64,000 nucleotides of DNA. Origin: Diphasiastrum complanatum (taxonomy: Eukaryota; Streptophyta; Lycopodiopsida; Lycopodiales; Lycopodiaceae). Location of the stretch: NCBI GenBank assembly GCA_029204225.1, contig CM055105.1:49419227-49483226 (forward strand). The letters are read 5' to 3'. Made by a program: the position numbers and the translations under genes. This document shows positions 1-9,631 of the stretch, one piece after another. Position 1 is the stretch's first letter; every line of letters begins with the position of its first letter. The notes beneath the pieces are model-generated. The model made no database searches and was not told the origin of the DNA. It saw only the letters and a list, made by a program, of their open reading frames with translations.

Positions 1-770
1 TTCCGATCCACTTGAACACAAAACTTACAAGACTATTTGCTTCATGATGTAAATGTGAATCCAACTTATCAACCATTACAGAAAATTTGAGCACAAAAGG
101 GGCCTTTCAAAAACATACCTTTTATTTTTTTTCTCAAAAGTTTATTCCACATAGTCTAATCAAAACACTCAAATTTGAAATCTACGTAACGTAGCTCCTT
201 CAAATTGATTTTCTTTTCTTTTTAAAAGAACTGTAATTTTGCGTCAGGGCAGCCCGTAGATAAACCATTTTATTTTTGTATAGTATGCAACTCAGCAAAA
301 AAACAGTGTAACTTTTGAACGGCAACTCGGATTAGTGACGGATTACGGTGCCATTAGAAAGCCATCGATGAGAGATTTTTCAACGACACCCAACATGAAC
401 CCATTCCGAGACGCTAAGGTTGAGGAAGTAAGGGAGTAGTGTAGCATTATGGTCCTTTAAGAGTAAAGGCAAATACTTATAAAAACTGGTATATGGCAGT
501 TAGTCACAATGATAAATTCTTTGAGAGAATAAGTTAGTGAAGCTCAAAAAGTCAATTTTGGAGTGAGTTCTTGCGAAAGTCCAATTTGTTACTTGTATTT
601 GTGAACTTGCCAACCGATAAGGTGGAAATAAAAAAAACTTTTAATATTATGAATGACAACCACGTAGCTATCATAGTTTCAATCAAACATCGATATAATT
701 AAACAACAAAATCATCACATACATGGGAACATTACAAAAATCAACAATATCAACGCTTTACTGCTCCATG
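1..770 (+). repeat. Flank repeat of the composite unit, copy 1 (left end cut by window)
   Basis: Non-coding AT-rich sequence that reappears almost unchanged at about 50880-51640 and, inverted, at about 27330-28040. Shorter pieces occur at 42890-43160, 51947-52410 and 54990-55270. In the other copies it lies between the upstream end of gene P and the leader of gene G. No convincing reading frame is present. Confidence 0.85.
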
Positions 771-1708
771 CTGCCATGCTTGCTTTTAGAAATGAAAACA
801 AACTCTGATGGGAGAAGATTTGATGCTTGGCACTTCCTTCTTCAGGCATTGGAACTGGAATTCAGAAGCTTTGAAAAGCTATAGCTTCAAAGGATCGACT
901 TTTCCATCTTTTAGTGGTGATCTATCATTCGTACGACGTGCTTGATTACTCCTTCGCATCCTTGGACACCATCTACATACATCCACCACGGATCCGGAGC
1001 GCCATCATCATCCATTTTCAAAAACCCTAAGTTGCCGAGATCTGCTACATTACACAAAAATCGTCACATCTAGCATGAGCCAAATGCTGAGGGGTAGTGG
1101 CTCCCTGGAGCTTGTCAAAACCACACATTCAACACCGACTTGGGTTTGAAAGCTCGCTACTAGTACGTTACTGTGAAGAAACATCATCGTTTCCACATCC
1201 CTATCAGAACGGACATTGCTCCAAATTTGTCCACAAATTTTCTAGTCTCCAAACACTGCCGAGCAATACTCTACATACACTGCTCATAGAGCCGCGCCCC
1301 CCCATACTCTGCAATCCACGTTGGACCGAGGTGAGCATACATACTCTACATTCGCCGTTCGAACGAGCTCAGCGTCCATACTCTGCATACAAAGTTGATT
1401 GAGCCGAGTCCATCAAAAGTCGACCGATCCGAAGCCCTCCACAAGTCGATTGAGCCGAGACTCCACTTGTCTATTACCAGAGCCGAATCTTCAACAGAGT
1501 CATCAGCCGAGTCCAGAACATGTCTGCCACAACATCTTCCAGTTCTGATGACCCAACTCAAGACAAAATTGACATCACCATGGAAAGCCTCGATATTTCT
1601 TAGTTGAACATTGGTACCAGGAGGCACACTAGTTCCTGAGCCACATAGAGTTCCAACTTCCTCTTTTCAGTGGCTATCAGAGCCCATTTCAATTGCATAT
1701 TGCTTATA
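771..1708 (+). pseudogene. Gene G relic, copy E: leader and 5' part only
   Basis: The leader (771-1518) and the first coding part of the unrecognised gene G are present, from the MSATTSSS start near 1519 to the GYQSPFQLHI segment. A stop replaces the EMNTWYQ context near 1601 and another follows TWYQ. The sequence breaks at about 1708, inside the ...gcttata... tract, and passes directly into the G-box array, so the rest of G and all of K are missing. The breakpoint shares only a few bases of microhomology with the array. Function is unknown. Confidence 0.6.
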
Positions 1709-2083
1709 CACGTGCTACAATACACGTCAATCTGCCGTTCGGCCACGTGCCCACACATGTGAGCTAACACGTGCTAGAACACACGTCACCAAACCATTTG
1801 ACCACATGGCCACATGTGCAAGTTTCACACATGTGGATACAAAAGTGTGGTCCCACACGTCAGGTACTGATTGGGCCACGTGACCACACGTGTGAGCCGA
1901 TACGTGCAAGAACACATGTCGCTGATCCATTCGGCCACGTGTCCCCATGTGGGATCCCACACGTGTTGATCCAAACGTGCAGTTTCACACATGCGTATAC
2001 AAACGTGTGGTTCCACATGTCAGCTACTGACTGGACCATGTGTGATTGGGATTCATAGGTGCCAACTTTTTTCTCCTATATAA
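1709..2083 (+). promoter_or_regulatory. G-box array with TATA box, copy E
   Basis: Many ACGT-core palindromes (CACGTG, ACACGTGT, CACATGTG, CCACGTGT) spaced every 15-40 bp, ending in TATATAAG at 2077-2084. This is the layout of a plant G-box-driven core promoter. Four near-identical copies occur at 11415, 23594, 44468 and 58533. The palindromes give open frames on both strands; these are not genes. Promoter activity is inferred. Confidence 0.7.
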
Positions 2084-2789
2084 GTCCATTCGCAAGGATT
2101 GTACAATGGCCGGTAATTCCAGGGATTTCAGAAAGGTCAACATACGACGAGTTGAGGCTACAACTACTAGGTCTAGTGTTTGACGTATGCATTTGAGAAA
2201 GTGCCGATTATCAATCCATGGCATTCCTTATGAATTACGAGTGTTTTTGGGATTGAGGGTTGGATCCTATAAAAATCAATTCCAACGTAGCCCCTGCAAT
2301 CAGAAGAAGGCCACCATATGATGGCCTGACTAATCAAGAAATGTGTGTTTCTTGATTCTTGTTCTTTGAAATGCTTTCTTATTTAGCTTTTTATTTCTTG
2401 TTTCTTAATTATGTTTGTTGCATGTTAGATTAGTTTTATTCACAAGCATCTATTTCATTCGATTCTGCAGCAAGTAGGAGTAGGAATTTATTAGGTGTTC
2501 ATCCGAGTAATACGCTAATCCATTCATGAGCATCAGGACTTGCATGTTTTCAAGTAATGTGAGTACAGTTCAGGAGGTGAACATTGCCCGAGTATCCTGT
2601 GACAGGTTGGATATAACTACAACACGATGAGATTTCTTTGCCTGAGTGGGTAATAAATCGAGAGGACTAATTCATAAGAAACTCGGGAAGCTTGGTAATA
2701 AGCAGAAGTGAAACCCAACCAACAACGTGGCAAACTGTAACAGATCTTAAAGAGAACAATCAATAGATTGATAGGGAATCAGTAAACAA
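2084..2789 (+). repeat. Leader-like sequence downstream of G-box promoter, copy E
   Basis: Conserved with 23970-24679. It starts with a short frame at 2105-2182 (MAGNSRDFRKV..., 25 codons), whose ATG falls about where transcription should begin, so its translation is doubtful. The rest is T-rich and non-coding, and continues to the degenerate GCCATGTGG array. It may be the transcribed leader of the retroelement or composite unit. Confidence 0.5.
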
Positions 2790-3537
2790 GGTTTCTACAT
2801 AAGCTTGCCATAGGCTTGTGTCGCAAGCCAACCATGCTCTGCCATGTAGGCTTGAGTGGATCTAGAGAGAGAAAGAGGTGGATCTTGCAAGCTACTACAT
2901 GGAAAGCCACGTAGGCCTGCCACATGGAAAACCATGTAGGTCTACCTCGTGCCAAGTCTTGCAACTTAGGGTTTGCAAACACGTAGGTCTAACATAGGCT
3001 TGTGTTAAACGTAGGTCTAACATAGCCATCCAGTCTTTGCCACGTAGGCCTGAGTGGACCTAGAGAGAGAAAGAGGGGGCTCATAAACTGCCAGGTAGCC
3101 AACCACATAGTCCCTACCAAAGGCTTGTGTGGTTTACCACATGGCCTACCATAGGCTTGTGTGGTTTACCTCATGGCCTACCATAGACTTGTTGTAGCAG
3201 GCCACATAGGCCTGCGATCGACCAAGGCTGTCATAGGTGCCCACGTGTCAAGTCACGTATAACTGCCATGTGGCAAATCATGCAAGCTTGGGGTTAGCCA
3301 TGTGGCAAGCCACGTAGGCCCATCATAGGCTAGCAAGCCAACCAGGCTCTGCCTACGTGGTCTACTATTTGCGAAGCTTATTGCACACTACCACATGGCA
3401 AGCCACGTAGGTCTACCACATGGCAAATCATGCAGGCTTGAGGGTTGCCATGTGGCAAGCCATGTAGGCCTACCATAACCTTGTATGTCAAGTCAACTGG
3501 GCCCTATGCCACGTAGGCTTGAGTGGACCTAGAGATC
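2790..3537 (+). repeat. Degenerate GCCATGTGGCAAGCC / GCCACGTAGGC array, copy E
   Basis: Tens of imperfect repeats of two words, a near-palindromic GCCAYGTGGCAAGCC and GTAGGCYTACCATAGGCTTG, interspersed with GTGGAYCTAGAGAGAG. The words are close to self-complementary, so the array can form many small hairpins. It always ends about 60-75 bp before the RT start codon, at the TA-rich tract. Other copies are at 12526, 24680, 44946 and 59006. Confidence 0.75.
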
Positions 3538-3551
3538 TATATATATATATA
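3538..3551 (+). promoter_or_regulatory. TATA tract upstream of RT copy E
   Basis: TATATATATATATA after GACCTAGAGATC, 62 bp before the RT ATG at 3613. The spacing suits a core promoter with a leader of about 30-40 nt. The same tract precedes the RT at 25248-25281 and 59407-59419. It is kept in the RT-less copies at 12654 and 45346. Confidence 0.5.
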
Positions 3552-3612
3552 GGTGGGCTCAAATCTCTTGCCATAAAAACTAGCCAAGAAGATAAACTTT
3601 TTTAAACCCTAA

Positions 3613-4532
3613 ATGTGCCCTAAAAGACACAAAAAACATCAAGTATCAAATCTAAAAAATCAGCACCAAAATGTGTCGAAACCACACATTAGATGGATGC
3701 AGGAACTGGCCCTCCTACAAGCCTTGTGTGCTGAAAATTTCAGCCTGAAATTGCATTACAAACTCAAAAAACCAGCAAGCAAAGAATTAGGTTACCCCCA
3801 AAAAAGCAATATTCCTTTGAACGGGATTGATGGTTTGAAAACTATTATGACTAAAATGATTTGTTCGGCATTTAAAATTGCCAAAATCAAATTGCTCAAA
3901 TACAAACGAATATCTGGAACCAATGATTTTAAATGGGTTTCGAAAAAATACAGGTTCATATGAATGGAGTACTATAGACCGCAAGAATACCTTATGCATT
4001 TGGAATTCCTATTTGATAGACAATTGCATTATCAGACATGGGGGATCATACCTGGCGACAGGTCGGGGGAATACGAATGGGTTTTTCATATTCACCAATG
4101 TCTTGTAATTGGTACCTTTCTTTTTTTGAAATGCAATTTATTAAGAGGCTTGCAAGATTAGGGGAAATTAAATTTATAAACGACTTCAAATATTCGTTCA
4201 GGTACATTGACGATATATGCTTTATCAATAATCATACAGTTGGACGTTTCCTAGACAAGACTCAACCAAGAACACCTGACAATCCTTTTTGGATCTATCC
4301 CCTGGAATACCTTGAGATAGACGGAAACGACAACACATGTAATTTGGTGAACATTCTGAATATTACAATTACCTTTAATCCAATTATCGGTCATACACAT
4401 CTGTCCAAATATGATAAAAGGGGAGACCTTCCTTTTCGCTTTTTGCAATATATACACCTTGCCTCATATAGACCCGTGTTTAACTCATATAATAGATCTT
4501 TGGTAACTTGGGGTAGCTTGATATGTATCTAG
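3613..4532 (+). pseudogene. Reverse transcriptase, Penelope-like group, copy E (two frameshifts)
   Basis: A protein of about 305 residues in three frames. It starts at ATG 3613 (MCPKRHKKHQ). An extra A in the A-run near 3947 and an extra G in the G-run near 4040 break it. Recognisable RT blocks are DRKNTLCIWNSYLIDNCII (finger/palm entry), WRQVGGIRMGFSYSP (equivalent of the usual GIPMG block, here P to R), FFEMQFIKRLARL, the catalytic FRYIDDICFIN at about 4198-4230, then IYPLEYLEIDG and YDKRGDLPF. The IYP-EL plus YDKR-D-F pattern after a YxDD box is known from RTs allied to Penelope-like elements; it is not the copia or gypsy pattern. No endonuclease domain is visible. The frame ends VTWGSLICI-stop at 4530. 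Confidence 0.75.
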
Positions 4533-4749
4533 GCAACTAATAAAGCAACAACACACCTCTGGATGGATTCACAAGCCTCTCTAACTCATTCTTATGATAC
4601 TATCATTATGTCTAACTTTCCAAATACTAGATGCAAGAGTATCTGACAGATTCCTAATTCTTTACTCTCCAAGTGTTGTTTGTAGCTCATCGTAGATGCT
4701 TTGAGAATAATGTTACTAGTTATATTGATTGGGGGGGGGGGGGGGGGGG
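4533..4749 (+). repeat. RT element 3' tail ending in a G19 run
   Basis: Non-coding tail after the RT stop, ending in 19 G (4731-4749). The tail recurs after RT copies at 5691-5898 (G10) and 60346-60568 (G16). It also occurs without the RT, on the minus strand, at about 15061-15480 and 29313-29560. Confidence 0.6.
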
Positions 4750-5392
4750 ATTTTGGATTTTTTGCTCTTGAATAGGGATTTTGGAAGTTCCTCTATTGCA
4801 TTCAGGTTTGCCATTACTTTTCCCTATTTACTTTTTTGGGTTAAGGCAATTGAAAGCCTTTAAAAAAAGCAATTTTTGTGGAGTACTTTGTAGACCTAGC
4901 AACTGTATCCTTTTAGAGGTGTATGCTATTTTTTTCCATTTGAAAAAGGCTTCTAATAATCACTTAAGGGTCACTTGATTGGAAATTGGCACAGTGGCAA
5001 TTCATAGTATGGATTGTCAGCTGATTACCAAAAGGAGTGCAAATGGAATGTCCTCCATATTGAAAGATGCTCTCAGAGTAGCTAAATCCTATGATAGCAC
5101 CGTGATTGCCTCACGGAAGAGTATGCACAACCAATCAGCCCAAAAACCTAAGAATGAAAAGCCAAAAAATAATAAGATAAAAATCTATTTTTTGATGAAC
5201 TAGAAGCTACTGCTTGCCAACAAACTTGGGCATCATGCCAAACAAAGATTCGAGAGGGAAAATAAATCATCAAGTTTCATGGCGATGGATTTACCGACAG
5301 GTAAATTGAAAGTCGATTTGTTAAATGGTTGTGAATTGAAAGTTGATTTGTTAAATGGTTGTGAATATACTTATAACTTCTGTACACTTTCT
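4750..5392 (+). pseudogene. Gag-like relic and broken leader of the protease region
   Basis: The frame at 4979-5203 gives MEIGTVAIHSMDCQ... with a basic, Asn/Lys-rich end. It is a copy of the frames at 6131-6418 and 60801-61070 and is broken by a frameshift in the NKIKI tract. At 5281-5392 the start of the next block (MAMDLPTGKLKVDLLNGCE) is present but is cut at about 5393 and fused to a second RT fragment. By position before the retropepsin it may be a gag remnant; no gag domain is recognisable. Confidence 0.45.
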
Positions 5393-5690
5393 TTCAGTTG
5401 GACATTTCCTAGACAAGACTCAACCAAGAACACCTGACAATCCTTTTTGGATCTATCCCCTGGAATACCTTGAGATAGACGGAAACGACAACACATGTAA
5501 TTTGGTGAACTTTCTGAATATTGCAATCACCTTTAACCCAATTACCAGTTGTACACATCTGTCCAAATATGATAAAAGGGGAGACCTTCCTTTTCGCTTT
5601 TTGCAATATATACACCTTGCCTCATATAGACCCGTGTTTAACTCATATAATAGATCTGTGGTAACTTGGGGTAGCTTGATTTGTATCTAG
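5393..5690 (+). pseudogene. RT fragment, second tandem copy (C-terminal third)
   Basis: Begins abruptly at the VGRFLDKTQ segment and repeats the end of the preceding RT (4250-4532) with few changes, through IYPLEYLEIDGND, YDKRGDLPF and the same C-terminus. The catalytic YIDD block is absent. It is fused in frame to protease-leader sequence, probably by unequal exchange between neighbouring units: the protease leader is interrupted at 5392 and starts again intact at 6432. Confidence 0.75.
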
Positions 5691-6130
5691 GCAACTAATA
5701 AAACAACAACACAACTCTGGATGGCTTCACAAGCTTCTCTAACTCATTCTTATGATACTATCATTATGTCTAACTTTCCAAATACTAGATGCAAGAGTAT
5801 TTGACAGATTCCTAATTCTTTACTCTCCAAGTGTTGTTTGTAGCTCATCGTAGATGCTTTGAGAATAATGTTGCTAGTTATATTAATTGGGGGGGGGGAT
5901 TTTGGATTTTTTGCACTTGAATAGGGATTTTGGAAGTTCCTTTATTGCATTCAGGTTTGCCATTACTTTTTCCCTATTAACTTTTTTGGGTTAAGGCAAT
6001 TGAAAGCCTTAGAAAAAGAAGCAATTTCTGTGGAGTACTTTGTAGACCTATCAACCGTATCCTTTTAGAGGTGTATGCTATTTTTTTCCATTTGAAAAAG
6101 GCTTCTAATAATCACTTAAGGGTCACTTGA
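5691..6130 (+). repeat. RT 3' tail and spacer, second copy
   Basis: Repeat of 4533-4978, including the homopolymer, here G10 at 5889-5898. No gene seen. Confidence 0.7.
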
Positions 6131-6418
6131 TTGGAAATTGGCACAATGGCAATTCATAGTATGGATTGTCAGCCGACTACCAAAAGGAGTGCAAATGGAA
6201 TGTCCTCCATATTGAAAGATGCTCTCAGAGTAGCTAAATCCTATGATAGCACCGTGATTGCCTCACGGAAGAGTATGCACAGCCAATCAGCCCAAAAACC
6301 TAAGAATGAAAAGCCAAAAAATAATAAGATAAAAAATCTATTTTTTGATGAACTAGAAGCTACTGCTTGCCAACAAACTTGGGCATCATGCCAAACAAAG
6401 ATTCGAGAGGGAAAATAA
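6131..6418 (+). pseudogene. Gag-like relic, second copy
   Basis: 95 codons, MEIGTMAIHSMDCQPTTK..., ending QTKIREGK-stop. It is rich in Lys/Asn/Gln in its middle and matches 4979-5203 and 60801-61070. The alternative frame across the stop continues toward the protease (ERENKSSSFMAMD), which suggests that gag-like and protease blocks were once one frame. Function unproven. Confidence 0.4.
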
Positions 6419-6431
6419 ATCATCAAGTTTC

Positions 6432-7260
6432 ATGGCGATGGATTTACCGACAGGTAAATTGAAAATCGATTTGTTAAATGGTTGTGAATTGAAAGTTGAT
6501 TTGTTAAATGGTTGTGAATATACTTATAACTTCTGTACACTTTCTTTCAAGTCTAATCAATGGTTTGAAGTTAAAGGCAATATTCTAGGGAAAGACATAA
6601 GTATAATGTTTGATTTTGGAGGTACTCACAACTTTTGGAATGTGCGGCTTGTATAGAAGCTTCGGGTGCCCACCATGGCCAGTGATCAACATTATGTGGT
6701 CCTCTAGCCTCAGGGTCAGACACAGAAGTTTGGGATGTGAAAGTCCCTAATTTGGAGGTTCGGATGCAAGATCATGTTGAGCGGCTCGACTTCCATGTTG
6801 TGAATCTTGATAGAACTTATGGAATCCTAGGATATGAATGGTTTTTTGATAAATCAGATTCGTTGAAAATAGATTTTAAAAACCATACTATTGTATTTAA
6901 AGATAAGTTTGACCAGATAGTCTCTATTTATGGGGAGACTAATGTACTCCCATCACTAATGGTTTCCTCGGTGGAAGTTATGGAAAAACTACATAATTCT
7001 AAGTATGAGCTTTTTCATCTTGTTTTGAAATCTCGTATGCATTGTGATGTGAATGTGTTAACATGCTTTAACACCAAAAATTAGCATCAACAACAGCTTT
7101 TAACATTCTTTAACGTCAAAAATTAGCTTTTAATGCAAGATTTTAAACAAGAGAGTTCAATGATGTTTTTCCTAAATAACTAAGATTTTTGGAGGTACAT
7201 ACTTCTAATTATATTGCAGTCCGTTGTTAGCACATAAACAAATTTTTCTGAAATGAAATC
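6432..7260 (+). pseudogene. Ty3/gypsy retropepsin-like protease and start of RT linker, broken
   Basis: Order and motifs follow the RVP_2 type of plant gypsy elements: KGNILGKDISIMFDFGGTHNF (active-site region), then after a stop near 6653 and a frameshift DFHVVNLDRTYGILGYEWF and KIDFKNHTIVF. The linker typical of the RT start (EFNDVFP) follows near 7160 before the homology fades. The catalytic triad reads D-F-G instead of D-S/T-G, and the copy at 61102 has the same change. Both should be inactive. Stops at 6653 and 7082 also disable it. Confidence 0.7.
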
Positions 7261-8195
7261 TTTGAAATGTTTCAAAGAAGAGCAAGAACATAAAGATAGA
7301 TTTTCAATTTCAAAATTGCATAAAACATCAAACAGAAAGTACCATTCACTTTTGATGTTAGGTAAGTATGACCAAGCAAACACAATATCATGGAAGGACT
7401 TGTGTATATAAGGCCAAAGATCTGTAATAAAATACAAGTGTAAAAGTGTCTCACATGAATGGTCTCAAACATTCTATTACAGTAGCGTAAATGTAAAAAT
7501 ATCTTTGCCTTGTCCTTGCGCGTGCTGAGCTGTAGTCGATCCACCGTATTCCTAGTGAGAGTTCTTCTATGCAGATCCTTGTCATCCTGTGAGCTAGTTA
7601 ATACCTGTAAAAGTTCAGTCTTTTAGCCAGTAAGTCTTCTTTTGCACCACTGCCTTGTCCTTCCTTTCCCTTATATCATGTATACTTCTTTCTTTTTCCC
7701 ATATTTTGTCCAAAAACCACCGAACTAGGGTTGTTTAGGTTGAAAGAACCAGGTCTTTCATTTGAGTTTTGGAAGAATTTATCTTGGATAGTGAAAAAAG
7801 TGGTCTTTTGAGGAGGCGTTCAAACTCTCTGATGTTTTCAGCATCTCCTAAGTTGGCAAGGAGTTTAGCAGAAGGGTTTGCAGCAAATCAATCATGTGCT
7901 GGCGTAAAAAAGAGAAAAGTATGTATAACTTGACAACATCTCTGCCAAGCTTGTGTAGCCAAAGAAAAAAGCCATTCATCTAATTTTGGAAGGATGCACC
8001 AGGGAAGAATTTACTAAGATTGTTCATCATGAAACACAATGATCCCAAAAAAAAAAATTTACATGGAGACCCATTTTTTTTTAATTTTATAAAAAAAATA
8101 CCCATATTTAAAATGCTTCAAATAAAGATATTGTAATGCTAAAAAAAATGTTGTCTTTTGCAAGAAAATTAATCAAGCTACTAAAATTTTAAGAC
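7261..8195 (+). repeat. Downstream remnant of the gypsy-like region
   Basis: Repeated at 38580-39510 with the same order. It includes a short frame around 7740-7915 (a partner is at 39036-39227) and A/T-rich runs near 8048-8100. No domain is recognised. Its right end at about 8195 is an abrupt join to copia leader sequence. Confidence 0.6.
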
Positions 8196-8285
8196 CTAAC
8201 CTGAACCAAAAGGAATCATATGCACATAAATATGCCTCTTCAAATCATTCCTACAAGATCAGTCGAATCATCATGCAATAATCAT
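8196..8285 (-). repeat. Short copia-leader fragment
   Basis: Matches the sequence just upstream of the minus-strand copia gag relics (for example 33845-33940). It is fused at the shared word AATCAT to the leader of gene G, which marks a recombination join. Confidence 0.6.
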
Positions 8286-9586
8286 CGTTTCCACATCCTA
8301 TCAAAGCAACATTGCTCCAAAGTTTTCCACAAATTTTTAGTCCGCATACACTGCCGAGCAATACTCTACATACGCTGCTCAGAGAGCCTAGCCCCCAGGC
8401 TCTGCAATCACTATGGACCGAGTCGAGCGTCCATACTCTGCATTCACTGTGGACTGAGTTGAGCGTCCATACTCTGCATACAAAGTTGCTGAGTCCATCC
8501 AAAGACGACCGATCCGAAGCCCTCCGCAGTCGACCGAGCCGAGACACCACTTGTCTGTTACCAGAGCCGAACCTTCAACAGAGTCCTTCGCCGAGTCCAG
8601 AATATGTCTGCCACAACATCTTCCAAATCTGATGACCCAATTCTAGACAGAATTGACATCACCATGGAAAGCCTCGATATTTCTGAGATGAACACTTGGT
8701 ACCAGGAGACACACCAGTTCCTGAGCCACATAGAGTTCCAACTTCCTCTTTTGATCAGTGGCTATCAGAGCCCATTTCAATTGCATATTGCTTATAACCA
8801 CACTGACAGATTTTCCAGTTCATGTTACCTCCTTACCAAAATTTTGTTCATATTATCCCTATTTCAGGAGCTGACATCACCACATTTGGCTTCCCTAGGG
8901 GACCAAACACAATCAATAGGACCCTCAAAAAGATTGAATCCACAACATACTTGAAATACATAGACCCCTCAGTGGACAAATGGAAAAAAAAAGATGGTTA
9001 TCCTATTGAGGTCATAAATGATAAGCCCTTAGCTGCTCCGTGCGCCTATCTAACGAAATATACATAGGGCTATAGGTCCAAGATCACGCGTATCCCCATG
9101 AAACTATTCCACATGATGGCTGATTCTAAACTACACGATCAGAACCTTTATGACTGGGCCCAGTTTGCTGCCAACTGCCTCCATGACTATATCAAGAACA
9201 AGTAAACCTCCAGTTATTGAGCTATCTTCTGATAGATGTCACTTTGCAGCAGTTGAGCCACCGACCTCGATTTTGAGACCACTTGATGCTAGCAGATAAA
9301 AGCTTGGGAGACTCCCTCAAAACCAGCCAAAAATACCAACTCTACTTTTAGGTCTATTGCAACATATTCCACGCAAGCAGCTTCTCAAAAGAGAAAGAGT
9401 TCCTCCTCTCCACAAGGGCCAACTGCAAAGCACCAAACGGTCGACCTAGTGAAGCTTACATCGAGAGAGACACCCATGTACTCTATGTCACCGATGAAAG
9501 ATCGATACAAGCGAAGCGTCATGCTTCATCAAATGAAACAGACTCAAATGATATGGAGTTTACATTCGAGGACTTCCATGGAGATA
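8286..9586 (+). pseudogene. Gene G relic, copy A
   Basis: Leader to 8603, then ATG 8604 with MSATTSSKSDDPILDRIDIT and EMNTWYQETHQFLSHIEFQL. The reading frame then shifts: the block MLPPYQNFVHIIPISGADIT starts at 8822, preceded by an intron-like 3' end (CTGAC branch word, TTTTCCAG). It runs through FGFPRGPNT, YIDPSVDKWKKKDGY, DKPLAAPCAYLTKYT, a TAG at 9065, then RIPMKLFHMM, DWAQFAANCLHDYI, LYVTDE. The usual acidic tail is cut at about 9560 and joined to a short unrelated stretch. No known domain recognised. Confidence 0.6.
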
Positions 9587-9631
9587 TATAACAAGTGGGT
9601 TTTCTTCTAGATTAATCTATCGATTATTAAG

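Noticed and set aside
1727-2058. Overlapping sense and antisense frames of 60-150 codons in the G-box arrays (also near 11453, 23625, 44502, 58573)
   Set aside because: CACGTG/ACACGTGT palindromes encode similar peptides on both strands; frames run through the TATA box and differ between copies.
2790-3537. CRISPR-like array from the GCCATGTGGCAAG repeats
   Set aside because: Repeats are degenerate, spacing is irregular with no unique spacers, and the genome is eukaryotic.
3613-4532. Endogenous plant pararetrovirus as source of the RT
   Set aside because: No movement, coat or RNase H domains nearby, and the blocks after the YIDD box (IYP-EL, YDKR-D-F) are not those of that RT group.
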